Source of the DNA: an uncultured Aquimarina sp.
GTDB taxonomy: Bacteria > Bacteroidota > Bacteroidia > Flavobacteriales > Flavobacteriaceae
Direction of reading: 5' to 3'
NCBI GenBank assembly: GCA_947503135.1
Contig: CANNCQ010000004.1
Coordinates: 62,001-126,000, forward strand
Length of the DNA stretch: 64,000 bases
The notes under the pieces were generated by a model that was not told the origin of the DNA, did not search any database, and worked only from the letters and a program-made list of their open reading frames with translations. The first letter of the stretch is position 1. Every line of letters starts with the position of its first letter. Below are positions 18,201 through 25,856 of the stretch, one piece after another. The translations under genes were made by a program, and so were the position numbers.

Positions 18201-19605
18201 GGTATTTTAAAACACCCGAAACTGAAACATCTCTATAGGTGTAATTTTTATATTCTAAACTTAAAAAATCGCCTACTATATAAGTATCCAAATCATTTAA
18301 CAAAAAACCATAGCCATCAACACCAACGTTAAAAGTTGCTTTCCCTAAATTTTTATTTCCTGTATAGGTTTCAAGATCTAAATCAGTTACTTCAATATTT
18401 CCTTTATAGTGAGCCTTATTTTTTGATAATAAATTATCTAAATAAATATCAGCAACAGCCTCTCCTATTTTTGTTTTTAAATCTCCTTTAAAATCTACAC
18501 TCGAAGGAGTTGCTTTTATCTTTCCTATTGCTGTAATTTTGCCTAACTTCTCTAATTCTTTAGGCAAATGCACCCCTAAAACATTTGGTAATAAGCTACT
18601 TAAATCCTTTTTATCAGTACTTAAATTATCTAATTTTCCCGATACTTTAAAATCTTTAAGCTTCGTTTTAGACATAGAATTTTGTAACCTTAAATCCCCG
18701 TTTATCACTGAATTATTTAAACCTTTTAATTTTAAGTTTTTTAAATTAAAATCATTTAAAGTTCCTTTGAATTGAGTAGCTATTTTAAGAATTTTATTTC
18801 GCCCGAACTCATTGTAAAATAATCGTATATCAGAAGTTGAAATAGCACTTTGTTCTACATTAGCTTTTAGTTGAACTAGGTTATAAAAATCAGACATATC
18901 CCCGGGTTTGTATGTCATTAAAAAATCTCCCTGTAAATTTGTTTTTTTATCAGTGCTAAGCTTTATATTTTTCAACGAAATCGATCCTGAACCGTATTCA
19001 AAATCAGTAACCAAATTAGTTACGTTAATGTGGTCTTTATACAAAAAGGAAAATGAATTGGTATGAAAGTCAACATTAGCTCCATTAACATTTAATTTGT
19101 TCGTATATAAATTAATGTATTTGATATCTACAATAGGTTCACTAGATAAATTTTCATTTATATATACATACGTTCCATTAGTTATAGAGGCACTATTTAA
19201 GCCTAAATAAAAAGGCTTTTTTTTCTTTTTTGTAGTTGCAAAACTTTTAATAAATTTTATAAAGCTATCCTCATCCTCGCCTTTATAGGTGATCATTTTC
19301 ACATATACTTCATCCAGGGAGGTGTCGGAAAGTAATACCTCTCCTTTATAAATATTTGCAAAACTTAATATAGATGTAGAAATTTGATTGGCTAATACTA
19401 AAGTATCTTTTTGAGAATCTTTTATAAAAACCTTATTAGCATTTACATTACCCGTAAATCCTAAATTTATTTTTTCAATTGATATATCGATATTGTATTC
19501 CTTATTTAAAAAGGCTGTAGCTTTTTTTGCTGCCCATGTTTGAACAGAAGGAATAGAAAAAAATATTACAACAATCAGAAAAAGCAGCAGTAATGCTGCA
19601 AACAC
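15265..19605 (-). CDS. tamB: TamB-like translocation and assembly module protein
   Basis: Large inner-membrane-anchored periplasmic protein thought to help build the outer envelope or move lipids (AsmA-like/TamB superfamily). It has one N-terminal membrane helix (LLLLFLIVVIFFSI), then ~1400 residues of repeating beta-strands. The TamB C-terminal domain lies around residues 1050-1440, with GKFNMWGDFVAYKGTYDFKYGG and DRTIKERQAFSLITQGQFYSD as recognisable parts. 1446 aa is typical of Bacteroidota. The start is uncertain: 19605 is GTG, and the frame stays open upstream for ~15 codons encoding a plausible basic leader (LIKKLTNIAFK) but contains no ATG, so a non-standard start codon (ATT/CTG) is possible. 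Divergent from tsaD. Confidence 0.9.
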   Translation of the reverse strand: MFAALLLLFLIVVIFFSIPSVQTWAAKKATAFLNKEYNIDISIEKINLGFTGNVNANKVFIKDSQKDTLVLANQISTSILSFANIYKGEVLLSDTSLDEVYVKMITYKGEDEDSFIKFIKSFATTKKKKKPFYLGLNSASITNGTYVYINENLSSEPIVDIKYINLYTNKLNVNGANVDFHTNSFSFLYKDHINVTNLVTDFEYGSGSISLKNIKLSTDKKTNLQGDFLMTYKPGDMSDFYNLVQLKANVEQSAISTSDIRLFYNEFGRNKILKIATQFKGTLNDFNLKNLKLKGLNNSVINGDLRLQNSMSKTKLKDFKVSGKLDNLSTDKKDLSSLLPNVLGVHLPKELEKLGKITAIGKIKATPSSVDFKGDLKTKIGEAVADIYLDNLLSKNKAHYKGNIEVTDLDLETYTGNKNLGKATFNVGVDGYGFLLNDLDTYIVGDFLSLEYKNYTYRDVSVSGVLKYPVFDGKIIAKDPNFNLLFDGLINLKNNENDYNFKAVVDKIDFEKLNLFKRDSISVFKGTVSANFKGTTIDNTYGSIQFKNTSYINQNETFIFKDFQLSSTFLKSGERVIKVNSPEIIQGEAAGKFRLKNIKNLFQNSLASLYKNYEAEIKTENEYLNFDFKIYNKIVDVFYPEINLGANTRLKGNVDSDGSKFNVDFNSPNIAYKDNEFENISLKVNNSSLNNTVLSVSKLKTKKYNLSDFNLININKNDTLYSTSTFKGGEKYKDSFNLKLYHTINQFNNSVVGIKKSTAIINANKWFVNLNNDTHHKIEFDNNFNDVLIDSIKINHKNELIYLNGVLRDSTFKDIKLKFANVDLTKVSKSIKNFNYTGVIDGDFNLLQKNKIYLPTSNLKIADLAINDFLIGDLKLEAKGNEDLSKYTINSIIDRGDKVNFELNGFIDTNPEVPQVDFDVSVKDFELEPFGALGGIVLSNLRGKANGNVAIKGAYANPDINGSLKLKDAGLLIQYLNVDLNIQDNSEIILSKKEFKFADINITDTKYKTKGVLSGTISHQKFKKWDLDLNINSKRLLVLNTTEKDNELYYGSAFINGGATIKGPTDKLKITIEASSAEGTKFKIPISDTETIGDNSFIHFITPEEKLAITNGAKVYFEEVKGLELEFDLNLNKYAEVEVVIDKESGSTLKGYGAGTLLIQINTNGKFNMWGDFVAYKGTYDFKYGGILSKRFDVRTGNISWDGSPTAAKLDLSAVYQTNANPNILLENSIINRKIPVEVITTLTGELLKPELNFNIDFPNASSIVKSELDYILSDRTIKERQAFSLITQGQFYSDALIGNNLITGNLVEKASDLVSSIFSDEEDKFDIGFNYNPADRTNVDNQISDEFGVSVSTQISNRILINGKVGIPVGGVTESVVVGDVRIDFLLNEEGTLRANIFNKENDLQFIGESNGYTQGVGLSYSYDFNTFKELLREIFKKQKNKKKN

Positions 19606-19730
19606 TTTAAAGGCTATATTGGTTAATTTTTTAATCAGAATAAATCTTAACTTTGTGTATTAGTAAAAAATATATTTTTTGACTACAAATAGTATACAAT
19701 ATTAACAATTTCTATGCCTATTAACTGCTA

Positions 19731-20753
19731 ATGCGATCAGAAAAAATTTACATTCTTGCAATTGAATCTAGCTGCGACGATACAGCATGTGCAATACTAC
19801 TAAATAACACTGTTTTATCTAATGTTGTTGCAACACAAAAAATACACGAAGAATACGGTGGTGTTGTCCCTGAATTGGCCTCAAGAGCTCATCAGCAAAA
19901 CATTGTACCTGTGATAGATAGTGCTTTAAAAAAGGCGCGTATTTCTAAAGAACAACTTAGTGCTATAGCCTTTACTTCTGGGCCTGGCTTAATGGGTTCG
20001 TTACTCGTAGGAGTGTCGTTTGCTAAATCTATGGCTATGGCATTAAATATTCCATTGATAGAAGTAAATCACATGCAAGGGCATCTTTTAGCACATTTTA
20101 TAGATGATAACGAAAGTAATATTCCAGAATTTCCTTTTTTAGGACTTACCATAAGTGGCGGACATACACAAATTGTTGAAGTTACCGACCATTTTGACAT
20201 GACCGTTATTGGTGAAACAATAGATGATGCTATTGGTGAGGCTTTTGACAAAAGTGCCAAAACTCTTGAACTTCCCTACCCTGGTGGCCCGTTAATAGAC
20301 AAATATGCACAACTCGGAAATCCCAAAGCTTTTCAATTTTCAAGACCAAATGTAAAAGGATTAGATTTTAGCTTCAGTGGCTTCAAAACAGCTGTTTTGT
20401 ATTTGGTACAGCGAGAAGTTAAAAACAATCCCGATTTTATAAAAGAAAACCTTAACGATTTGTGTGCTTCCATACAATTTAGATTAGTTGATATTGTACT
20501 TGATAAACTAAAAAAAGCTATAAAACAAACCGGCATAAACACTATTGCTATTGGTGGAGGAGTTTCTGCAAATTCAGAAATAAGAAAAGTATTGTTGTCT
20601 GCCGAAAATCGTTTTGGTTGGAAAGTGCATATCCCTAAATTTGAATACACTACAGATAACGCAGCCATGATAGGAATTACTGGGTACTATAAATTCTTAA
20701 ATAACGATTTTGCTAATTTAAAAATCACAGCAAGTTCAAGAGCTAAAATTTAA
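19731..20753 (+). CDS. tsaD: tRNA N6-adenosine threonylcarbamoyltransferase
   Basis: Transfers threonylcarbamoyl to A37 of ANN-decoding tRNAs together with TsaB and TsaE. ASKHA fold: the N-terminal ILAIESSCDDTACAILL is the phosphate-1 motif, VNHMQGHLLAHF provides the two metal-binding histidines, GLTISGGHTQIVEV the next loop, and IAIGGGVSANSEIRK the second phosphate loop. 340 aa is standard. It is immediately followed by rsmE with three bases between stop and start, and so forms an operon with it. It is divergent from tamB across a 125-bp gap. Confidence 0.96.
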   Translation: MRSEKIYILAIESSCDDTACAILLNNTVLSNVVATQKIHEEYGGVVPELASRAHQQNIVPVIDSALKKARISKEQLSAIAFTSGPGLMGSLLVGVSFAKSMAMALNIPLIEVNHMQGHLLAHFIDDNESNIPEFPFLGLTISGGHTQIVEVTDHFDMTVIGETIDDAIGEAFDKSAKTLELPYPGGPLIDKYAQLGNPKAFQFSRPNVKGLDFSFSGFKTAVLYLVQREVKNNPDFIKENLNDLCASIQFRLVDIVLDKLKKAIKQTGINTIAIGGGVSANSEIRKVLLSAENRFGWKVHIPKFEYTTDNAAMIGITGYYKFLNNDFANLKITASSRAKI

Positions 20754-20756
20754 AAT

Positions 20757-21491
20757 ATGCAGTTATTTTTTAATGAAGAATTATCTACGGATACCAAAAT
20801 AATTAAATTTAGTCGAGAAGAAAGCAAACACATTGTTAAAGTACTTCGAAAAAAAACAGGCGACACACTGTACATAACAAACGGTAAAGGTTACTTATTT
20901 ACTGCTGAAATTTCTTTAGATCTTGCTAATAAATGCGAAGCGATTATACTAAAATCTGAATATCAGGAAAAAAGTAATTTATACCTTCACATCGCAATTG
21001 CCCCCACTAAAATGAACGATCGCTACGAATGGTTTTTAGAAAAAGCTTGCGAAATTGGTATTCAAGAAATCACACCCATTATTTGCGACCACAGTGAACG
21101 TAAAAAAATTAAACTTGAACGCTTTCAAAAAATTATTCAAAGTGCTTGCAAACAGTCTTTGCAATATCATTTACCAAAGTTAAACGAACCGATAACATTC
21201 TCTGATTTTATAAGCACTAACAATAACCAAACAAAGCTTATTGCACATTGTGAAACCACAGAAAAAAAATCGTTAAAACAAGTACTGTCACAAACAAACA
21301 ATACTCAATTTACTATTTTAATTGGGCCCGAAGGTGATTTTTCAACTAAAGAAATTAATTTAGCTAAAGCTGAACATTATATACCTATAACTTTAGGAGA
21401 AACACGTCTTCGTACTGAAACCGCAGGTATAGTGGCTGTTCATAGTGTGGTTTATAATAATGTTGTGTTTCATTTCAAAAAAAATCATTAA
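20757..21491 (+). CDS. rsmE: 16S rRNA m3U1498 methyltransferase
   Basis: SPOUT-fold methyltransferase modifying U1498 of 16S rRNA with SAM. The N-terminal PUA-like domain (residues 1-70) contains FSREESKHIVKVLRKKTGD. The catalytic part has ATQM-type KMNDRYEWFLEKACEIGI, then the knot sequences LIGPEGDFSTKEI and LGETRLRTETAGIVAVH. 244 aa is usual. In an operon with tsaD. Its stop codon is directly followed by the ATG of the next gene, which otherwise belongs with the accessory region. Confidence 0.95.
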   Translation: MQLFFNEELSTDTKIIKFSREESKHIVKVLRKKTGDTLYITNGKGYLFTAEISLDLANKCEAIILKSEYQEKSNLYLHIAIAPTKMNDRYEWFLEKACEIGIQEITPIICDHSERKKIKLERFQKIIQSACKQSLQYHLPKLNEPITFSDFISTNNNQTKLIAHCETTEKKSLKQVLSQTNNTQFTILIGPEGDFSTKEINLAKAEHYIPITLGETRLRTETAGIVAVHSVVYNNVVFHFKKNH

Positions 21492-22100
21492 ATGTCAAAA
21501 AAACAATTATTAGCTATAATATTTTCATTCAATTTATGTCAAATTGTAGCTTGTACATGTTATGGGGCTAAAAATTTTATTGATGCGTATCGCAGTAATT
21601 ATTCTGAATTGATCATAAAAGCAAAAGTTCTTTGTCATAAATATTCTGTAAGTAATATTACAGGCACAACATATGAGAATACAAAAAACATAGAATCTGA
21701 TACTGTAATGAGAAATAATGAAATATATATACAAAAAAAGCATTATTTAGAATCAATAATAATTGAGGTAATTGAGGTAATTTGTGGAATAGAAAACAAA
21801 AAAGAAATTGAAATTTTAGGACCTCTAGGTGGTGGTGATTGTAATGCTTCTGTTGAAAGGTATATTACAGGAAATACGTATATTTTTTCTATCAGCTCAA
21901 TACATGATGATATGATAAGAGAGAGTAAAATTTATAAAAACCATCCTAAGTTCTATTGGATTGGTGGATGTAACGAAAACTCACTAGAATATGATACTAA
22001 AAATCAATCTGTAAAAGGATATTTCAATCAAAAATATTGGATGCAAAAGAGAGTTAAATCTTCAATTAAATATAACGCCTTGTTAGATAGTCTTCAATAG
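21492..22100 (+). CDS. Exported NTR/TIMP-like protein of unknown function
   Basis: A 202-residue exported protein. A signal peptide (residues 1-20, ending CQIVA) precedes a mature N-terminus beginning Cys-Thr-Cys. That CxC start, followed by FIDAYRSNYSELIIKAKVL, a later strand pair (SIIIEVIEVICGI) and further cysteines (GGGDCNAS, IGGCNENS), resembles the netrin/TIMP-like OB-fold seen in many bacterial secreted proteins. This assignment rests on pattern, not a search. The cysteine at residue 21 may instead be lipidated. The ATG abuts the rsmE stop, and the gene is followed by palindrome E1, so it may be the first gene of the cassette array. Confidence 0.6.
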   Translation: MSKKQLLAIIFSFNLCQIVACTCYGAKNFIDAYRSNYSELIIKAKVLCHKYSVSNITGTTYENTKNIESDTVMRNNEIYIQKKHYLESIIIEVIEVICGIENKKEIEILGPLGGGDCNASVERYITGNTYIFSISSIHDDMIRESKIYKNHPKFYWIGGCNENSLEYDTKNQSVKGYFNQKYWMQKRVKSSIKYNALLDSLQ

Positions 22101-22108
22101 TAAACGAA

Positions 22109-22306
22109 ACACAACACTATATATGCATCATGCGACTTAATATTTTTGAGCTAATGTATGGTTTCTTTTTGCTAAGCCATGCATATAATTTTGATTAGTC
22201 GCTGGTTTGAATTAAGTTAGCGAATAACAAAAAGATATGCACTCGTGCCCTACCCGAAATTCATTGAATCTCTGCTCGCACGACTGCATATATTCAACGT
22301 TGTAAC
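22109..22306 (+). repeat. attC-like palindromic element E1
   Basis: Imperfect inverted repeat of ~198 bp filling the gap between two genes. The 5' arm has ACAAC (22111-22115), then ATATATGCA and TGCG; the 3' arm has CGCACGA, TGCATATAT and GTTGT (22299-22303). When the 3' arm is complemented the two run ACAAC-(n)-ATATATGCA-(n)-TGCG, with extra unpaired bases in one arm, as in attC sites. The interior differs from E2-E5: it lacks the GCCAAAT hairpin. Confidence 0.65.
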
Positions 22307-22336
22307 AAATATATAAAAAGTAATTTCACGATAAAA

Positions 22337-22627
22337 ATGACCCCAGAAGAAAAGGAACATATCTTAGAATACTCTAATTATAATAAATCTCAAAGAATTG
22401 ATTATTGGGAGAGATTTTTCTATTGGGACTTTAAAGGTAGTTACAGGAAAGAACTTATTGACCATTTTGACTACCCTAGATTACAACATATGAAAAAAAT
22501 GGACTCGAACTTTGATGAAATTCAAGAAGAGGTAATACAAAATTTTGTAAAACTTATAAGTGGAGGTAGTGACGAAGAAACTCTTAATGAATTAAAAGAA
22601 AAATTGAAATTAAATGGCAAAACATAA
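22337..22627 (+). CDS. Hypothetical small acidic protein, first of an overlapping pair
   Basis: 96 aa, unrecognised. It is charged and probably helical (MTPEEKEHILEYSNYNKSQR at the start, later EEVIQNFVKLISGG and EETLNELKEKLKLNGKT), with an aromatic-rich patch YWERFFYWDFKGSYRKELIDHF cut here for length (residues 23-44). No signal peptide or membrane segment. It lies between elements E1 and E2. Its stop overlaps the next gene by 14 nt, so the two are translationally coupled. Such a pair of small coupled genes in a mobile-looking slot could be a toxin-antitoxin or immunity pair, but no motif proves it. Confidence 0.55.
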   Translation: MTPEEKEHILEYSNYNKSQRIDYWERFFYWDFKGSYRKELIDHFDYPRLQHMKKMDSNFDEIQEEVIQNFVKLISGGSDEETLNELKEKLKLNGKT

Positions 22628-22871
22628 GAAATACCTTAAGAAATATGAAGATGATTTTGAAGATATTGCAACTGAACTAGGAGACTTGAGATATGATTCT
22701 TTATCAATATTTCTTGAACTTTTATCTAAAAAGCTTGATAAAGATTCCATCGCTGATGGAGAACGAAATAGAAAAAAACTCTCTTTTGAATTATTAGAAG
22801 CTTCAAAAAAAATTAAGGAGGCATCTAAAAATATTGATAAAGCTTGGGAGATTTGCGAACCTCATATGTAA
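22614..22871 (+). CDS. Hypothetical small helical protein, second of an overlapping pair
   Basis: 85 aa, unrecognised, almost entirely helical by composition: KKYEDDFEDIATELGDLRYD, then SIFLELLSKKLDKDSI and a lysine-rich amphipathic stretch ending IDKAWEICEPHM. Cytosolic by sequence. ATG 22614 lies inside the 3' end of the preceding gene in another frame. It ends 14 bp before the E2 arm. Confidence 0.55.
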   Translation: MAKHKKYLKKYEDDFEDIATELGDLRYDSLSIFLELLSKKLDKDSIADGERNRKKLSFELLEASKKIKEASKNIDKAWEICEPHM

Positions 22872-22885
22872 TTAAAAAATACTTG

Positions 22886-23085
22886 TTACAACACTATATA
22901 TAGCAAATTGGGCGATTAGTGTTTAATCAAAAGGTCATTGTCCATTTGCAAAGTCGCCAAATTTTTAATTTGGCTTTTAAAAAGTAAAAAATTAAAAACA
23001 AAATATAAAAATTCGGCTCTGTGTTATTCCTAAAAGTTAGTGTCTTTTTGCACGCTACGTTTCATAAACAAGTCCGTTGTTAACA
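22886..23085 (+). repeat. attC-like palindromic element E2
   Basis: 5' arm CTTGTTACAAC (22882-22892) and 3' arm GTTGTTAACAAG (23076-23087) are complementary apart from one inserted base. The following 5' segment TATATAGCAAATTGGGCG is shared with E4. An inner hairpin GCCAAAT-(TTTTA)-ATTTGGC lies near 22968-22985. It separates the small-gene pair from the 356-aa lipoprotein gene. Confidence 0.7.
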
Positions 23086-23100
23086 AGCAAAAAATCTACT

Positions 23101-24171
23101 ATGAAACTAATTATCATTATACCCTTTTTATTTACTTTTTTGGGTTGTAATACAACTACTGATAATAAAGTCATTATAAAAAAATCTACAATTAAAAAAG
23201 ACCCTGTAAATACTCAAAACCAATTATGGGAAACTAAATCTTCGTTTAACAGAGTCAATTTAGTTGGAAGGTGGGAAAATGAAAATTGTAATTTAACCTT
23301 TAATATCTTTAAAAAGAATAATAAATATCATTATAAATTTAAATCCAAAAAGAGAGAAATTTATAATTATTTAGATATAATCGAAAAAGACAAAGCTCTT
23401 TATTTAAGTTTTAAAGGCATTGAATGGTCTGAAAATAAGGGAGAGCTAGGACCTGAATATTTTGAAGATATACCTGACTCTTTAATTCAAAAAAAAGAAG
23501 AAATTCTCCCCACAGAAGTATCTGCCTTATTTGATAATAAAGAAATGAATTTTGTTATTCAGAATCATGGTAATTCTATGAATTATTATACGAAATTAGA
23601 AGAAGGTTGTGAAAAATATCTTTATTTTCATAAAAGCAATACCAAATCAAAAGATACCTTAAATATTCTATCTGATTTTTTATCAAAATCAATAAAAAAC
23701 CACTCTGTAATACATTGGAAAAAAGGAGATATAAATAATGATAAAATAGATGATTATATTGTTGTATTACAAAATGAATACCCAAATATAGAACTTACCG
23801 GAATGGATGGTTCTTACTCAAGAATATTAGTTCTAATTGAAACATTAAAAAGTTATCCCAATTTAAAAATTGCTTCAACAAATAATAACATTTTAGAATG
23901 CTCAAATTGTGGAGGGGCAGGTGTTGGTGACCCTTTCAGGGGTATTTCTATAAAAAATAATTTTTTCTCAATTGAACAGCTTTTTGGAGCTTGTAATAAG
24001 AGCTTTGTAGTAACAACGTTTAAATATGAAAAAAACAAATGGTTTTTGCATAAGATAGGTCAAGATGATTATTCTTGTAATCAAGCAAATGATCAAGGGG
24101 AAATTGAAGTCATCAATAAAACAAAAACAAAAAAAGATTTTGGATTAATTGAGTTTAAAGACTACAAATAA
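23101..24171 (+). CDS. Hypothetical lipoprotein (356 aa)
   Basis: Unrecognised. The N-terminus MKLIIIIPFLFTFLGCN is a lipoprotein signal with the lipobox Cys at residue 16, so the protein is probably anchored in the outer membrane or periplasm. It then has two parts: residues ~50-170 look like a small beta-rich domain (LVGRWENENCNLTFNIFKKN), and residues ~200-356 contain DINNDKIDDYIVVLQNEYPN, an Asp/Asn-rich calcium-loop-like motif of the FG-GAP/dockerin type, and several cysteines (CSNCGG, CNKS, CNQ). I placed the start at ATG 23101 rather than the TTG at 23077, which lies inside element E2. Confidence 0.65.
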   Translation: MKLIIIIPFLFTFLGCNTTTDNKVIIKKSTIKKDPVNTQNQLWETKSSFNRVNLVGRWENENCNLTFNIFKKNNKYHYKFKSKKREIYNYLDIIEKDKALYLSFKGIEWSENKGELGPEYFEDIPDSLIQKKEEILPTEVSALFDNKEMNFVIQNHGNSMNYYTKLEEGCEKYLYFHKSNTKSKDTLNILSDFLSKSIKNHSVIHWKKGDINNDKIDDYIVVLQNEYPNIELTGMDGSYSRILVLIETLKSYPNLKIASTNNNILECSNCGGAGVGDPFRGISIKNNFFSIEQLFGACNKSFVVTTFKYEKNKWFLHKIGQDDYSCNQANDQGEIEVINKTKTKKDFGLIEFKDYK

Positions 24172-24178
24172 AGCCAGT

Positions 24179-24380
24179 GGCCAACACGGTGTACAAAACA
24201 TAGCTAATAAGTACTTAACCAAAAGGTTTGTGTATATTTATAAAGTCCGCCAAATCTTTTGGATTTGGTTTTAAAAATGAAAAATTAAAACAAACTAAAA
24301 AGTTTTGGCTAAGTGCTTAATCGGAAATTAAACGCTAATCAATTCCCGTAATAATCATAACCGAAGCCGTTGTGCGTAAT
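24179..24380 (+). repeat. attC-like palindromic element E3
   Basis: 5' arm CCAACACGGTGTA (from 24181) with CATAGCTAATAAG; 3' arm CGTAATAATCATAACC and GCCGTTGTGCG (24367-24377). The inner hairpin reads CCAAATC-TTTTG-GATTTGG, preceded by AAAGTCCG. The segment GGCTAAGTGCTTAAT in the right half is shared with E4. It lies between the 356-aa lipoprotein gene and the next gene. Confidence 0.65.
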
Positions 24381-24397
24381 TAAAATATTAACTATTC

Positions 24398-24919
24398 ATG
24401 AGTATTTCTGAAGCTAATATGACAGAAAAAGAGATTGAAAAAATAGCTAAAGCTTACTCAAAAGAATTAAGTAGTACATTTTATTATACTATTTTTTTAA
24501 TAATAATAGTTATATCTTTTAATTTGTATTATACTGAACAAGGTTTTTATAAACTTGTTTTTAATTTACCTGTAGTTTTAATATGTTTATTTCAATTTAA
24601 AAAAATTAAACTTCTTTTTTTTGATAATATTCAAAAGGATTTTGAACAAAAGAGAAAAATAATAATTACGCTAATCGTTTCGAAAAAAAATGATGGACAT
24701 CAACATTTTGATGGCCTTAATAGCTCTGATAATATAGAATTTGAAAAAAACAAATATTTTAGAAGTTTGGATGTTTCAAATAGTTTTTATCATTTTATAT
24801 CGGTTGGAGATGAAATAAATTTTGAATTGAGTAAGCATGGAAAATGGTTGATAGCTGTTCATTCAAAATCTAAAAACATAAATTATAACAACTATAGTCA
24901 TCGAAAAAGTCAATTATAA
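24398..24919 (+). CDS. Hypothetical membrane protein with two helices (173 aa)
   Basis: Unrecognised. Residues 27-45 (FYYTIFLIIIVISFNLYY) and about 50-68 (FYKLVFNLPVVLICLFQF) are two closely spaced membrane helices, making a hairpin with both long ends on one side, probably cytosolic. The C-terminal half is soluble: RKIIITLIVSKKN, a central FRSLDVSNSFYHFISVGDEI and a basic end. ATG 24398 is 20 bp past the E3 arm; the gene ends ~18 bp before E4. Very low GC. Confidence 0.55.
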   Translation: MSISEANMTEKEIEKIAKAYSKELSSTFYYTIFLIIIVISFNLYYTEQGFYKLVFNLPVVLICLFQFKKIKLLFFDNIQKDFEQKRKIIITLIVSKKNDGHQHFDGLNSSDNIEFEKNKYFRSLDVSNSFYHFISVGDEINFELSKHGKWLIAVHSKSKNINYNNYSHRKSQL

Positions 24920-24936
24920 AAAATCAGAAAAACTTC

Positions 24937-25133
24937 GCACAACATTTTATATAGCAAATAGGGCGATTTAAGGTGGCTCGAAAAGTCTATGCTTATTTGC
25001 GAGGTCGCCAAATTTTTTGATTTGGCTTTACATAATTTAAGATAAATCAAAATGCAAAAGTTTGGCTTAGTGCTTATTTTAAAGGTAATTGTTTATCTTC
25101 TGTCCTAAATACTATGTATTTAGCGTTTTAAGT
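24937..25133 (+). repeat. attC-like palindromic element E4
   Basis: 5' arm ACAACATTTTATATAGCAAA and TAGGGCG (from 24939); 3' arm GTCCTAAATACTATG and GCGTTTTAA (to 25131). The complemented arms share AAC, ATAG and ATTTAGGAC versus AAATAGGGC. The inner hairpin is GCCAAAT-TTTTTG-ATTTGGC, preceded by GGTC. Confidence 0.68.
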
Positions 25134-25141
25134 CATATGAA

Positions 25142-25645
25142 ATGAGAAATGGAATAATTATATTACTCTTGTTAATGATGACAGGTTGTACTTTTTTCAA
25201 AAAAAAAGACAAATCCAATATTAAGATAACTACTAAATATACTGCTTGGAAAGGAAAAAAAAATGGAATTTATTTCCATAGTTGTAATCAAAATGAAATT
25301 GCAGAATTTAGAAAAATGAATGAATATGATTGTTACTTCTTAATAGGGAATTTACTATTTACAATTCGAGAGAAATTTATTCTTAACGAAAAAGGCAACC
25401 TGATTGAATATTGGAATTATCTACCAGAAGGACAATTAACTTATAATTTAACTGAATTAAAAAATGACCCTAAATTTCTTAAAAGTATTGGCGGATCTGA
25501 ACCAAATATTAAAATATTAGAGAATGAAAACCAAGTAATCAATATGAAAGACACTCTAGAAATTGAAACTATTTTTACAGAACAAAAATTAATACTAATT
25601 AAAGGTAATAAAAGCAAATCTAGAATATTATTTGAATATCAATAA
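25142..25645 (+). CDS. Hypothetical lipoprotein (167 aa)
   Basis: Unrecognised. MRNGIIILLLLMMTGCTFF is a lipoprotein signal with the lipid-bearing Cys at residue 16, followed by a lysine-rich linker. The mature part is beta-rich, with YFLIGNLLFTIREKFILNEK near the middle and IFTEQKLILIKGN near the end. It begins 9 bp after E4 and ends 8 bp before E5, so the two elements tightly bracket it as in a gene cassette. Confidence 0.6.
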   Translation: MRNGIIILLLLMMTGCTFFKKKDKSNIKITTKYTAWKGKKNGIYFHSCNQNEIAEFRKMNEYDCYFLIGNLLFTIREKFILNEKGNLIEYWNYLPEGQLTYNLTELKNDPKFLKSIGGSEPNIKILENENQVINMKDTLEIETIFTEQKLILIKGNKSKSRILFEYQ

Positions 25646-25652
25646 ATATACC

Positions 25653-25848
25653 TTACAACAATGGCTATAATTAATGCTATTTTTGATACCTAAGCCAAAT
25701 TTCAGTGCTTTTAATTAAGTCCACCAAATCTTTTTGATTTGGCTTTATGATGAAAAAGATAAAACAAAATAAACAGTTTTGACCAAGTATTTAATCGAGA
25801 GTTCACTACTTAATAATCCCACACTAACCATAGCCAGATGTTGCCGAT
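25653..25848 (+). repeat. attC-like palindromic element E5
   Basis: 5' arm TACAACAATGGCTATAATTAATG (from 25654, split here: ACAAC, then ATGGCTAT); 3' arm CTAACCATAGCCAGATGTTG (25824-25843). Complemented, the 3' arm reads CAACATCTGGCTATGGTTAG, matching the 5' arm with two extra bases on one side, the hallmark asymmetry of attC. The inner hairpin is CCAAATC-TTTTT-GATTTGG. Confidence 0.7.
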
Positions 25849-25856
25849 AATATGTA

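Noticed and set aside
23077-23100. TTG start for the 356-aa lipoprotein
   Set aside because: It lies inside the 3' arm of palindrome E2, and the ATG at 23101 begins a complete lipoprotein signal.
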